Below are positions 9,179-17,210 of a stretch of 64,000 nucleotides of DNA, one piece after another. Origin of the DNA: Mesorhizobium plurifarium (GTDB lineage: Bacteria > Pseudomonadota > Alphaproteobacteria > Rhizobiales > Rhizobiaceae); contig CCNB01000043.1 of the NCBI GenBank assembly GCA_000824785.1, positions 374,107-438,106 of the forward strand, in the 5' to 3' direction. The position numbers and the translations under genes are program-made. Numbering within the stretch: the first letter of the stretch is position 1; every line of letters begins with the position of its first letter. The notes beneath the pieces were generated by a model. It was not told the origin of the DNA, ran no database searches, and saw only the letters and a list, made by a program, of their open reading frames with translations.

Positions 9179-10210
9179 ATGAAAACTGTCTTTTCGCCTC
9201 TCCACGCCGGTCATTCAGGGCAGATGGAGCTGGTCACGTCGGCGATCGTGCCGGGCTTCGAGAAACCGTCGCGGGCCGAATTCATCAAGGCGCGGGTGGA
9301 AAGCGAGAAGCTCGGCCCGATCATCGGTCCGGCCGAGCATGATCTGACCGCCGCCAAGCGTGTCCATGAGGCCCACTATATCGACTTCCTGCCGACGGTG
9401 TGGCCGGAATGGGTCGCCGCCGGTTTCACGGGATCGGCCATGGGCTTCACCTGGCCGACGCGCGGCCTGCGCGGCGACGTGCCGCCGAAGCGCATCGATG
9501 CCTTGCTCGGCTATTACTCCTTCGACGCCGGCGCCACCTTCGTCGAGGGCACCTGGGCGGCGATCAAGTCCTCCTATAACGTCGCGCTGACGGCGGCGGC
9601 CCTCGTCAAGGGCGGCGAGCGCGCCGCCTTCGCGCTCTGCCGTCCGCCAGGCCACCATGCGGGCGCCGCCTTCATGGGCGGCTATTGCTTCATCAACAAC
9701 GCCGCCGTCGTCGCGCAATGGTTTCGCGACCAGGGCGCGAAGCGCGTTTCGATCCTCGATGTCGACTACCATCACGGCAACGGCACGCAGGAGATCTTCT
9801 ATCGCCGCGGCGACGTCCAGGTGCTCAACCTGCATGGCGATCCGATGGTCGAGTATCCCTTCTTCCTCGGCCATGCCGACGAGCGCGGCGAAGGCGAAGG
9901 CGAAGGTTTCAACATCAATTACCCGATGCCCTTCGGCACCAACTGGGACGGCTGGGGCGCGTCGCTGGAGGACGCCTGCGCCAAGCTCGCGGCCTATGCC
10001 CCAGACGTCGTCATCGTCTCGCTCGGCGTCGACACCTTCGAGAAGGACCCGATCAGCCAGTTCAAGCTGAAGAGCGAGGACTATCCCAAGATCGGCCGCC
10101 GTATCGCCAGACTCGGCCTGCCGACGCTGTTCGTCATGGAAGGCGGCTACGCCGTCGAAGAAATCGGCATCAACGCCGTCGGCGTGCTGACCGGCTTCGA
10201 GGATCGCTGA
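9179..10210 (+). CDS. Acetylpolyamine amidohydrolase / class II histone-deacetylase-family enzyme
   Basis: 343 residues, full length for the arginase/deacetylase fold family. The active-site His pair is at 159-160 in RPPGHHAG. The zinc ligands are Asp196 and His198 in DVDYHHGNGT and Asp285 in SLGVDTFEKD. The catalytic Tyr lies in GGYAVEEIG near 324. Size and motifs match bacterial acetylpolyamine amidohydrolases, which remove the acetyl group from N-acetylputrescine or N-acetylspermidine-like substrates. Adjacency to a Pot-type importer supports that reading. Another acyl-amide substrate remains possible. Confidence 0.88.
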   Translation: MKTVFSPLHAGHSGQMELVTSAIVPGFEKPSRAEFIKARVESEKLGPIIGPAEHDLTAAKRVHEAHYIDFLPTVWPEWVAAGFTGSAMGFTWPTRGLRGDVPPKRIDALLGYYSFDAGATFVEGTWAAIKSSYNVALTAAALVKGGERAAFALCRPPGHHAGAAFMGGYCFINNAAVVAQWFRDQGAKRVSILDVDYHHGNGTQEIFYRRGDVQVLNLHGDPMVEYPFFLGHADERGEGEGEGFNINYPMPFGTNWDGWGASLEDACAKLAAYAPDVVIVSLGVDTFEKDPISQFKLKSEDYPKIGRRIARLGLPTLFVMEGGYAVEEIGINAVGVLTGFEDR

Positions 10211-10227
10211 GCCGCACCCGAATGGAC

Positions 10228-10261
10228 ATACGCCCTCGGTTGCGGCCGGGGGCGTATTTTT
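10228..10261 (+). terminator. Rho-independent terminator after the deacetylase gene
   Basis: Inverted repeat ATACGCCC / GGGCGTAT (10228-10235 and 10250-10257) followed directly by a run of T, 17 bp after the stop codon. Confidence 0.8.
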
Positions 10262-10643
10262 GCGCCGCGCCACGAAATCATCGGCTCAATTCGGCTTTGA
10301 AATCACCGCCAAGTAACGCAAAGACCGGCCGGTGAGTCGCAATGCGAGTCCACCGGATTCGATTTTGTCAAATCGCGTTTGATGTCGGATTCATCTGCGG
10401 GTAGATTAGACCCGAATCAGCCGGTCCACGGGGGGCGCGGCGACCACCCAAAGTCTCAAGTTCCGGCGCCAGGCCGGCACCAGACGCGGACGGATTTCGC
10501 GTTCCCTAGAGGGATTCGGCGTGATTGGGCGCCGTTCGCGCCCGTGAGTGTGTCTTCGTGAATGTGACGCGTTTCGGGTCCGGCCGTTGGTTTCTCCAGC
10601 ACCGGGCACAAGGATCGATTCCGGCAAGAATCCAAGAATTAAA
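10262..10643. other. Intergenic leader region upstream of visN
   Basis: About 380 bp with no credible gene on either strand. It contains a short dyad TCAAA-TCGCG-TTTGA at 10368-10382 and GC-rich stretches. No convincing copy of the flagellar CGCGCAAG-N9-CTA element is present, consistent with visN being controlled differently from the structural operons. A promoter for visNR must lie here, but I cannot place it. Confidence 0.5.
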
Positions 10644-11354
10644 ATGAGCAGTTCCGCCGCGCTTCTCCAACCCGACGCCTCAGGCTCGCGCCTGACGTCC
10701 CGCGGCGATCTCACCTCCTTCTTCATGCAGCTTGCCGCCGATATCGGCGCCGACAGCTACATGCTGGTCGCCATCGTACACGACCAGGACCGCAACGATG
10801 CGCGCATCGTCTCCTCGAACTGGATCTTCGACGGCATAGAGCTGATCGGCAAAAGGCTGATTGCCAATCTTGCGTTGGGGCCCCTGACCGTGGCGCCGGG
10901 CGTACGCCCGAAGCCGTTGGTGGCAGCGCACGCGCCCGACGCCGGCGCATTGCTGAGCGGCGAGGAAGCCCGCCTGCTTGATGTGCTCGGCCACGCCGAA
11001 ATCTATTCGCTGCGGTTGAATGTCGGCCGGCAACGCCTGTTCGTGCTGTTCTCGGCGGCCGAAGCGGGCAAGATCGACCTCGCCGCCCTGATGAAGGCGC
11101 AGATCAAATGCTGCTATGCGCTTTCCAGCATTCCGCAGCTGATCGCGGCGGCATCCATGCAGGATCCGCTGTCGGACCGCGAGCGCGAATGCCTGTTCTG
11201 GGTCTCGGAAGGCAAGACCACCGACGAGGTGGCCGTCATCCTCGGCGTCTCGTCGAACACCGTCAACAGCTACATCACGCACGCCATCCAGAAGTTCGCG
11301 GCCTCGAACCGCGCGATGGCGATCGCGACGGCGATCAGGAGCGGCATCATTTGA
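10644..11354 (+). CDS. visN: LuxR-type flagellar master regulator VisN
   Basis: 236 residues. An N-terminal sensing-type domain precedes a LuxR helix-turn-helix at about 172-236 (LSDRERECLFWVSEGKTTDE, then VAVILGVSSNTVNSYITHAI). The ATG at 10644 gives the expected size. The next gene is a second LuxR-type protein overlapping by four bases, and the pair lies at the head of a rhizobial flagellar cluster. That is the VisN/VisR arrangement known from Sinorhizobium meliloti, where the two form a heteromeric global activator of motility genes. The N-terminal domain probably binds an unknown effector. Confidence 0.85.
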   Translation: MSSSAALLQPDASGSRLTSRGDLTSFFMQLAADIGADSYMLVAIVHDQDRNDARIVSSNWIFDGIELIGKRLIANLALGPLTVAPGVRPKPLVAAHAPDAGALLSGEEARLLDVLGHAEIYSLRLNVGRQRLFVLFSAAEAGKIDLAALMKAQIKCCYALSSIPQLIAAASMQDPLSDRERECLFWVSEGKTTDEVAVILGVSSNTVNSYITHAIQKFAASNRAMAIATAIRSGII

Positions 11355-12121
11355 AGCACGCACAGGCCAGAGAGGCGGCAGCCGCCCTTTTCAACGATCA
11401 GCGCAACCCGTTCGGCGCCTTCTCGCTCGGCTCCGAGACGCACCACGCCGTCACCATTCCCGATGCCGTGCGCCGATGCCGCTGGATCGCCGTCGATATC
11501 AACGCCTCGGCCTTCGGCCTCTATTTCGTCAGCCCCTCGCCCGAGCGCGCGCGTCTCGTGGCGTGTTTCGATTCCGACTATCCCGGCACCGCGGTCGCCA
11601 CCAAGTTCATCTCCGGCGCCAATGGCGAGGATATGGTGCGCCACAGCCGCCTGTCGACGGCGCCGCGATGGTGGGCCGACGATGGCGCCGCCGAATCGCG
11701 GCAGGTCTTTCAGCCGCTCGCCTGGGCCGAGCCGACCGCGCCGCTGGCGCCCGGCACCAACGGCATCGCCTTTCCGGTGCATGCCGATCGCGGGCAATGC
11801 GGGCTGGTCGTCTTCCTCGGCTCGGAGATCGCGCTCACCGACGACACGCTTTGCGAGATTCACGCCCGCTCCTTCGCGCTCTTCGCGGCGGTCGCCCGCA
11901 TCCGTCCCGGCGACACCGGCCGGACGCGCTCAATCTCCAAGCGCGAGCTCGAATGCCTGAAGCTGACCGCCAACGGCAACACCAGCGAGGAGATCGCCAA
12001 GCTCCTCAAGCTGTCGGTGCATACCGCCAACCAGTATCTCACCCAGTCGACGCAGAAGCTCAACGCGGTCAACCGCAACCAGGCCGTCGCCAAGGCTTTG
12101 CGGCTCGGGCTGATCGAGTAG
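11351..12121 (+). CDS. visR: LuxR-type flagellar master regulator VisR
   Basis: 256 residues from a TTG at 11351, which overlaps the visN stop (TTGA) and has AGGAG about 9 bases upstream. The frame is open upstream inside visN, but that part is shadow. The C-terminus holds a LuxR helix-turn-helix (ISKRELECLKLTANGNTSEE, then IAKLLKLSVHTANQYL). It is the expected partner of VisN. Coupled translation suits a 1:1 heteromer. The minus-strand flagellar operon converges on it from the right. Confidence 0.85.
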   Translation: MKHAQAREAAAALFNDQRNPFGAFSLGSETHHAVTIPDAVRRCRWIAVDINASAFGLYFVSPSPERARLVACFDSDYPGTAVATKFISGANGEDMVRHSRLSTAPRWWADDGAAESRQVFQPLAWAEPTAPLAPGTNGIAFPVHADRGQCGLVVFLGSEIALTDDTLCEIHARSFALFAAVARIRPGDTGRTRSISKRELECLKLTANGNTSEEIAKLLKLSVHTANQYLTQSTQKLNAVNRNQAVAKALRLGLIE

Positions 12122-12174
12122 TCGCAGTGGACCTGGGCGCGGTGCAGCCTGCTTAGGCGACCGCAATCAAATCA

Positions 12175-12612
12175 TCAGGGAAATGCCAGCGGCTCGGTCC
12201 TGCGGATGCGCGCTTCGTCGATCGCGTCCTCGAGCAAGGCCGTGTTGTGCTCGGGCGTCTCGCCGGGCTTCTCGAACGACACGTAGTTGACCACCACGGA
12301 AGCCTCGCGCTCGGTCAGCGTCAGCTGGAAATAGACGGTCACGCCGCGCGGCCGCAGCTCCAGATCGAGCACGATGCGCGGGCTGCCGCTCCAGTCGACA
12401 TGCGCCTCCGCGCCGTGGCCGAGCCGCAGCGTCCCCGGCCGGAAGTAAAGCTCGACCGCCGAATCCACGAGGTCCGACAGGCAGGCGAGATGCTCGAGCC
12501 GGATGAAGGCGATATAGTCGGCAACGTCGATGAGCCTCAATTCGCCCACCACGGGCTCGATGGCGCTGGCGACGATCAGCTCGCGGGAGTTGGCGTGTGG
12601 TTGCCGGTCCAT
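12175..12612 (-). CDS. Conserved hypothetical protein, last gene of the motA-flhB operon
   Basis: 145 residues, soluble, with no signal peptide, membrane segment or motif I recognise. It is acidic and probably alpha/beta (VDWSGSPRIVLDLELRPRG; VTVYFQLTLTEREASVVVNY). It starts 17 bp after the flhB stop codon on the same strand, so it is cotranscribed with motor and export genes. A flagellar role is inferred only from position. Confidence 0.7.
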   Translation of the reverse strand: MDRQPHANSRELIVASAIEPVVGELRLIDVADYIAFIRLEHLACLSDLVDSAVELYFRPGTLRLGHGAEAHVDWSGSPRIVLDLELRPRGVTVYFQLTLTEREASVVVNYVSFEKPGETPEHNTALLEDAIDEARIRRTEPLAFP

Positions 12613-12629
12613 GGATTAGCGGCGTCCGT

Positions 12630-13712
12630 TCATTGGGTTGCTTTGCGCGCGGCCTTCTTCGAGTAGACGATCCGCACCAACTCGGCGACCGCCTGGTAGA
12701 ATTGCGACGGGATCACGCTATCAACCGAAACTTGCTTGTACATGGAGCGCGCAAGCGCCACGTCCTCGAAGATCGGGATGTTGTTCTCCCTGGCGATCTC
12801 GCGGATCTTGAGCGCCACCAGATCCTGTCCCTTGGCCAGCACGATCGGCGCGGAATCCTCCTCGCGCACATATTTCAGCGCGATCGAATAGTGCGTCGGG
12901 TTGGCGATCACCAGCGTCGCGCGCGGCACGGCCGTCATCATGCGTCGGCGCGCCCGGTCGCGCGCAAGCGAGCGTAGCCGCGACTTGACGATCGGATCGC
13001 CTTCCGACTGCTTCATCTCGTCCTTGACCTCCTGCTTGGTCATGCGCAGGTCGCGCCGCCAGTGGAAGCGCGACCAGACGATGTCGACCACCGCGATCAG
13101 TCCCATGACGAAGACGATCGCCACGAGGATGTCGACGAAGATGCCGCGGATGACCATGCCGAACGAGATCGGGTTGGTGATCATGCCGGCGAGCAGCTTG
13201 CGATGATCTTCCGAGAGCGTGAAGCTCAGCACCGCGATGGCGAAGCCGAGCTTGGCCAGCGACTTCAGGAACTCGACCCATCCTTGCGCGCCGAACATCC
13301 GGCTCCAGCCCTTGGCGATCGAGATGCGCGAAAGCTGCGGCCTGATCCGTTCACCGACAATCTGCGGCATGTTTTGGAAGACCGAGGCGCCGATGCCGGC
13401 AACCGTCAAGAGCACCAGCAGGCTGACGACGGCGCGGCCGATCTCGGTCATCACCTGCTTGTAGAGCGAGATGACGTCGGTCTCGGTGTCCATCGGCCAG
13501 GCTTCCGGCTTTTCCAGGAACGTCGACAGGAACATGCCGAGATCGACGATCGCGTCCTTGGCGTAGAAGACGGCGAAAACCAGTATGGCGAGGAAGGACG
13601 CAAAGATCGCGGTCTCACGCGAATGCGGCAGCTTGCCTTGTTCGATCGTGTCGCGGATCTTCTTTTCTGTGGCTTCCTCGGTTTTGGAATCCTTGTCGAC
13701 CGCTTCAGCCAT
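12630..13712 (-). CDS. flhB: Flagellar type III export switch protein FlhB
   Basis: 360 residues, usual length. Four hydrophobic segments lie in the first 215 residues. The cytoplasmic domain carries the autocleavage motif NPTH at about 271-274 (VIANPTHYSIALKY). Cleavage there switches export from rod/hook to filament substrates. It lies 24 bp after fliG in the minus-strand motor operon, apart from flhA and fliR, as in other rhizobia. Confidence 0.96.
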   Translation of the reverse strand: MAEAVDKDSKTEEATEKKIRDTIEQGKLPHSRETAIFASFLAILVFAVFYAKDAIVDLGMFLSTFLEKPEAWPMDTETDVISLYKQVMTEIGRAVVSLLVLLTVAGIGASVFQNMPQIVGERIRPQLSRISIAKGWSRMFGAQGWVEFLKSLAKLGFAIAVLSFTLSEDHRKLLAGMITNPISFGMVIRGIFVDILVAIVFVMGLIAVVDIVWSRFHWRRDLRMTKQEVKDEMKQSEGDPIVKSRLRSLARDRARRRMMTAVPRATLVIANPTHYSIALKYVREEDSAPIVLAKGQDLVALKIREIARENNIPIFEDVALARSMYKQVSVDSVIPSQFYQAVAELVRIVYSKKAARKATQ

Positions 13713-13736
13713 GGCGCTCTGACCGGGTGGTTATCG

Positions 13737-14759
13737 TCAGGCGGCTTCGGCGGCGGCGGTCTGCGTCGAGGGCAACTCGAAAGCCCCTTCGCGCGATAGC
13801 CGGATGGCGGCGACCGATATGCTTTTGCGCGCCGCCATGATGTCGGCAAGCGCAATGCCTTCCGATCCCTGTCCGAGTTCGGATTCGATCATACGACGGG
13901 AGCGCGCGCCAATGGCCGACAGCGCCGATTCGGCGAGTTCCGGCGACGCGCCGCGCAGCGCCAGCGTGACGAGCTCGGTCGACAGCCCGTCGAACAGCAG
14001 GACGCGGGCTTTCTGCGGCAGCAGCGGCAGGTCGTCGAAGGCGAACAGCCGCGACCTGACGCCGGCGAGATCGGGCGTGCCGGCTTCCTCCAGGTCCTGC
14101 ATGAGTTCGTCCAGTTCGGGCTTCGCCATTTCGTTGAGCATGCCGGCGACACGCTCCTGCCCGGCCGTGGTGTCCCGGCTGGCCTTCTGCGACAGCACGC
14201 TCACGCGCAGCTGCTTCTCGACGATCCTGGATGCCGCGTCAGGGATGTTGGCCATCGTCACCATTCGCTTGATGATCTGGCTGCGCATCGGCTTTTCCAT
14301 GGTGAGCAGCACGTTGGCGGCCGTCTGCGACGTAAGCTTCGACAGCACCATGGCCGATGTCTGCGGATGCTCGCCGGCAAGGAAGCTGCCAAGCCGCGAC
14401 GGCTCGAGCTTCTCAAGGTCCGGCCATATCGGCGGAGGCCCTTCCACGACCGGCTCGAACTTCTTCTCGCCCATGATGGCGCTCATCTCCTCGGGCGACA
14501 GCGATTCGTTGAGGATCGTGTCCATCCGGTCGGCTGAATCGAGCAGGCCCGCGCCCTCGGTGAATTCGGCTTCGAACTCGGCGACGATGCGCTCCAGGTC
14601 GGCCTGCGGAATGGTGCGTAAGAGACGCGCGCCCTCGATCAGCGCCTTCAGCTCGTCCTGCTTGAAGAATTTGAGCAGGCGGCTGGCCGCGGGCTTGCCC
14701 ATGGCCACCAGTATGGCCGCCGCTTTTTGCGGACGTGTCAGCGCCAATGCCGTCGTCAT
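13737..14759 (-). CDS. fliG: Flagellar motor switch protein FliG
   Basis: 340 residues with the three-domain FliG layout. The N-terminal part (QKAAAILVAMGKPAASRLLK) binds FliF. The middle part includes the armadillo-type segment around LASFLAGEHPQTSAMVLSKL-like sequence (here GSFLAGEHPQTSAMVLSKL). The C-terminal part should contain the charged torque helix that contacts MotA. It builds the rotor C-ring with FliM and FliN, encoded just upstream. Confidence 0.94.
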   Translation of the reverse strand: MTTALALTRPQKAAAILVAMGKPAASRLLKFFKQDELKALIEGARLLRTIPQADLERIVAEFEAEFTEGAGLLDSADRMDTILNESLSPEEMSAIMGEKKFEPVVEGPPPIWPDLEKLEPSRLGSFLAGEHPQTSAMVLSKLTSQTAANVLLTMEKPMRSQIIKRMVTMANIPDAASRIVEKQLRVSVLSQKASRDTTAGQERVAGMLNEMAKPELDELMQDLEEAGTPDLAGVRSRLFAFDDLPLLPQKARVLLFDGLSTELVTLALRGASPELAESALSAIGARSRRMIESELGQGSEGIALADIMAARKSISVAAIRLSREGAFELPSTQTAAAEAA

Positions 14760-14802
14760 GCGTGTAGCCCTCGCTGCCGATTGGTCCGCCCGCCGTCCAT
14801 TC

Positions 14803-15183
14803 TCAGGCGCTCTTTGTCGCGGCGATGATCTCGGTGAGCCGGATGCCGAAGCGCGTCGGATCGCTTTCCAGCACCGTGATCTCGCCGCGCGCTATTTTGC
14901 GGCCGTTGACGACGACGTCGACCGGTTCGCCGATACGGCGATTGAGCGCGACGGTGGAACCCTTCTGCAGTCCCATCAGCTCCGAGACCGGCATCTCCGT
15001 GCTGCCGAGGATGATCTGCACGTCGACCGGAATGGTCATGATGATGGAGGAGTTGGCGCCCGACTGGAGGGCGGCGTCCGGGCGTTTCTCCTCTTCCCGC
15101 AGCACGCCGCGCAGTTCCTCGATGGCGCGGTCGAGCTGCTCGTCGGGCTGATCGGGTTCGGCTTCCACCTTGGTCTTTGCCAT
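14803..15183 (-). CDS. fliN: Flagellar motor switch protein FliN
   Basis: 126 residues. The C-terminal SpoA domain is clear (IPVDVQIILGSTEMPVSELM through VNGRKIARGEITVLESDPTR). The N-terminal 45 residues are acidic and low-complexity. It forms the lower C-ring with FliM. Gene order fliM-fliN-fliG with 30-45 bp gaps is the rhizobial pattern. Confidence 0.94.
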   Translation of the reverse strand: MAKTKVEAEPDQPDEQLDRAIEELRGVLREEEKRPDAALQSGANSSIIMTIPVDVQIILGSTEMPVSELMGLQKGSTVALNRRIGEPVDVVVNGRKIARGEITVLESDPTRFGIRLTEIIAATKSA

Positions 15184-15213
15184 CTGTCGTCTCCATGAAT
15201 CCCGCGCCCGGCG

Positions 15214-16152
15214 TCAGCCCGGCAGCAGTCCGTCGATGAAATCCTGCCCGGCATCATGCGGATGGTTGATGCGGACGGTGTAGTGCTGCCCCAGCTTGCC
15301 GAACTCGCAGACAAACAGTGTTTTGTCGCGGGCGCTGAGCCTGGCGTTGAGCTGGGCGTTTTCCTCCAATTCGATCACCTGGCCGGGCTCGAACGCCGCG
15401 AGGTCGCCGAGCGTCAGCCGCGCGAGAGGCATCGTCGCTTCGAGCCGGACGGTCGAGCGCATCACCTCCTCGGAGAAGCGGGCCCGCCAGTCGAATTCCG
15501 TGGTCTCGCCATGCTCGCCAGCGGCGGCGTCGCCGCTGCGCGAGGTGAGCAGCAGGCGCTGCGGGATCATCACCGTGAGCGTGCCGCTGTCGGATGGCGT
15601 CGACAGGCCATAGACGATGCGTACGGCGGCGCCGTCGCGCAACACGCGCCGTCTCGCCTCGTTGCCGGACATTGCTTTCGGCACGGGCAGGCGCAGGTCG
15701 AGCGAACGTTTGCCGGATCCGTTGAGAGCCGCCGCGACCTCCTGGAACACGGTGGTCGCCACGTCGGCCTCGATCTGCGACAGGTCGCGCTCGATCGGCG
15801 CTACCGGCTGGTCGGGATCGCCGCCGAACAGCGCGCTCACCATGACGGCGACCGCTTGCGCATCCATCACCAGCGTCATGGCGTCGGCCGAGGTCGGCGA
15901 GGACACAATGGTCAGGGCAAAGGCATCGCCGGCGCGTGAACGCGCCTCGGGAACGCGGCCGACCTCCACCGCTTGCAGATCGACGGTCACCGGCGCGCCG
16001 AGTTCCGCGGCAAGCGCCTTCTGCAGCAACGGCAGCGCCCGCTCCGCCATGCCGCGGCCGGCGCCGATCACCTGCGCCGCCTCGCCGCTGTCGCCGACGA
16101 GCCGCTCGATGATCAAGGCCCGCGTTTCTGACGGACTGGCCGGACTGGTCAT
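15214..16152 (-). CDS. fliM: Flagellar motor switch protein FliM (divergent N-terminus)
   Basis: 312 residues. The C-terminal SpoA domain (MPLARLTLGDLAAFEPGQVI) and its position between motA and fliN identify it. The first 30 residues (beginning MTSPASPSETRALIIERLVG) do not show the LSQxEIDALL-type peptide that binds CheY-P in enteric FliM. The central CheC-like part is also divergent. Rhizobial FliM proteins are known to be divergent, so the assignment stands. Confidence 0.88.
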   Translation of the reverse strand: MTSPASPSETRALIIERLVGDSGEAAQVIGAGRGMAERALPLLQKALAAELGAPVTVDLQAVEVGRVPEARSRAGDAFALTIVSSPTSADAMTLVMDAQAVAVMVSALFGGDPDQPVAPIERDLSQIEADVATTVFQEVAAALNGSGKRSLDLRLPVPKAMSGNEARRRVLRDGAAVRIVYGLSTPSDSGTLTVMIPQRLLLTSRSGDAAAGEHGETTEFDWRARFSEEVMRSTVRLEATMPLARLTLGDLAAFEPGQVIELEENAQLNARLSARDKTLFVCEFGKLGQHYTVRINHPHDAGQDFIDGLLPG

Positions 16153-16186
16153 GACGGCAGGCGGCCCTGTCTCGGATGCTGCATGC

Positions 16187-17062
16187 TCAGGCCGCCTTCT
16201 TCTCGGCGGTGCCGGCGCTCATGGTGCTCTGCTCCACCGCATCGATCGTCGGACGTTCGTACGAGGAAATGGTCTTGCGGCCGAATTCGATCGCCACCTG
16301 CGGCAGGGCGCCGTTCATATACGCAAGCAGCGTCTGCTTGACGATGATGTAGAGACGGTTCCTCTTCTCGCGCACCGTCTTGATCTTGGTGGCGACCGGA
16401 CCGACCACCGCATAGGACAGGAAGATGCCGAGGAAGGTTCCGACGAGCGCAGCACCAATCAGGCCGCCGAGGATTTCCGGCGACTGGTCCAGCGCGCCCA
16501 TCGCCTTCACCACGCCGAGCACGGCTGCCACGATGCCCAGCGCCGGCAGGCCGTCGCCGACCGCGACCATCGCGTGATAGGCCTTGAGCTTGTCGGTGCG
16601 GATCGTCTGGATTTCTTCGTCCATCAGCGCTTCGATCTCATGCGAGCGGGCATTGCCGATGATGATGATGCGGCAGTAGTCGCAGATGAAGTTCGTCAGG
16701 TCATGGTTCTTGAGCACGGTCGGGAAGGCCTGGAAGATCGCCGACTCTTCCGGATTGTCGATATGCGCCTCGACCTCGCTGCGCGACTTCGAGCGCAGTT
16801 CGCGCATCAGGCTGTGCAGGACGCCCAGCGTCTCGAGGTAGTCGCGCTCTTTCGGCACCGCCTGCTTGAAGGCTTCGAGGATGCCCTTGCCGGTGTCCTT
16901 GACCGTCTTCATCGGATTGGCGACGAGGAAGGTGCCGAGCGCGGCGCCGCAGATGACCACCGCTTCCCAGGGCTGCAGCAGCACATGCAGATGCCCGCCC
17001 ATGGCCATGAAGCCGCCGAGAACGCAGCCGAGCGTCACCACAAGTCCGATCAGAATGCCCAC
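16187..17062 (-). CDS. motA: Flagellar motor stator protein MotA
   Basis: 291 residues, four membrane segments. The N-terminus IGLVVTLGCVLGGFMAMGG and the membrane pair around GDGLPALGIVAAVLGVVKAM are typical MotA. The cytoplasmic loop that contacts FliG lies between them. It forms the ion-conducting stator with MotB, whose gene is 15 kb away. It is the first gene of the minus-strand operon and has the shared promoter element at 17095-17119. Confidence 0.95.
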   Translation of the reverse strand: MGILIGLVVTLGCVLGGFMAMGGHLHVLLQPWEAVVICGAALGTFLVANPMKTVKDTGKGILEAFKQAVPKERDYLETLGVLHSLMRELRSKSRSEVEAHIDNPEESAIFQAFPTVLKNHDLTNFICDYCRIIIIGNARSHEIEALMDEEIQTIRTDKLKAYHAMVAVGDGLPALGIVAAVLGVVKAMGALDQSPEILGGLIGAALVGTFLGIFLSYAVVGPVATKIKTVREKRNRLYIIVKQTLLAYMNGALPQVAIEFGRKTISSYERPTIDAVEQSTMSAGTAEKKAA

Positions 17063-17094
17063 GACAGGTCCTTCCGCATGTCACGTCGTGGATC

Positions 17095-17119
17095 AGGGAT
17101 AGTCCCCGTGCCTTGTGTG
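17095..17119 (-). promoter_or_regulatory. Shared flagellar promoter element upstream of motA
   Basis: On the minus strand CACACAAG, nine bases (GCACGGGGA), then CTATCCCT, ending 32 bases before the motA start codon. Same layout as six other flagellar units in the window. Confidence 0.6.
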
Positions 17120-17155
17120 AGGCTTGAATCGAAGGCAGCGGACGCGATTCAGCTT

Positions 17156-17180
17156 CGCGCAAGGAAGTGACGCTATTGTG
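17156..17180 (+). promoter_or_regulatory. Shared flagellar promoter element upstream of the DUF1217-flgF-fliI operon
   Basis: CGCGCAAG (17156-17163), nine bases, CTATTGTG (17173-17180), 30 bases before the start codon. The divergent motA copy lies 37 bp away on the opposite strand. Confidence 0.6.
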
Positions 17181-17210
17181 CGGGGATAGCTTCGGCCGGA
17201 GGCATGCCCT

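Noticed and set aside
9179..10210. Deacetylase as acetoin-utilisation AcuC or a histone-targeting enzyme
   Set aside because: No acu genes nearby, and size, motif spacing and the adjacent Pot-type importer favour an acetylpolyamine-type substrate.
10644..12121. Two LuxR-type genes read as a quorum-sensing pair
   Set aside because: No LuxI-type synthase nearby, and paired overlap beside flagellar genes matches VisN/VisR instead.
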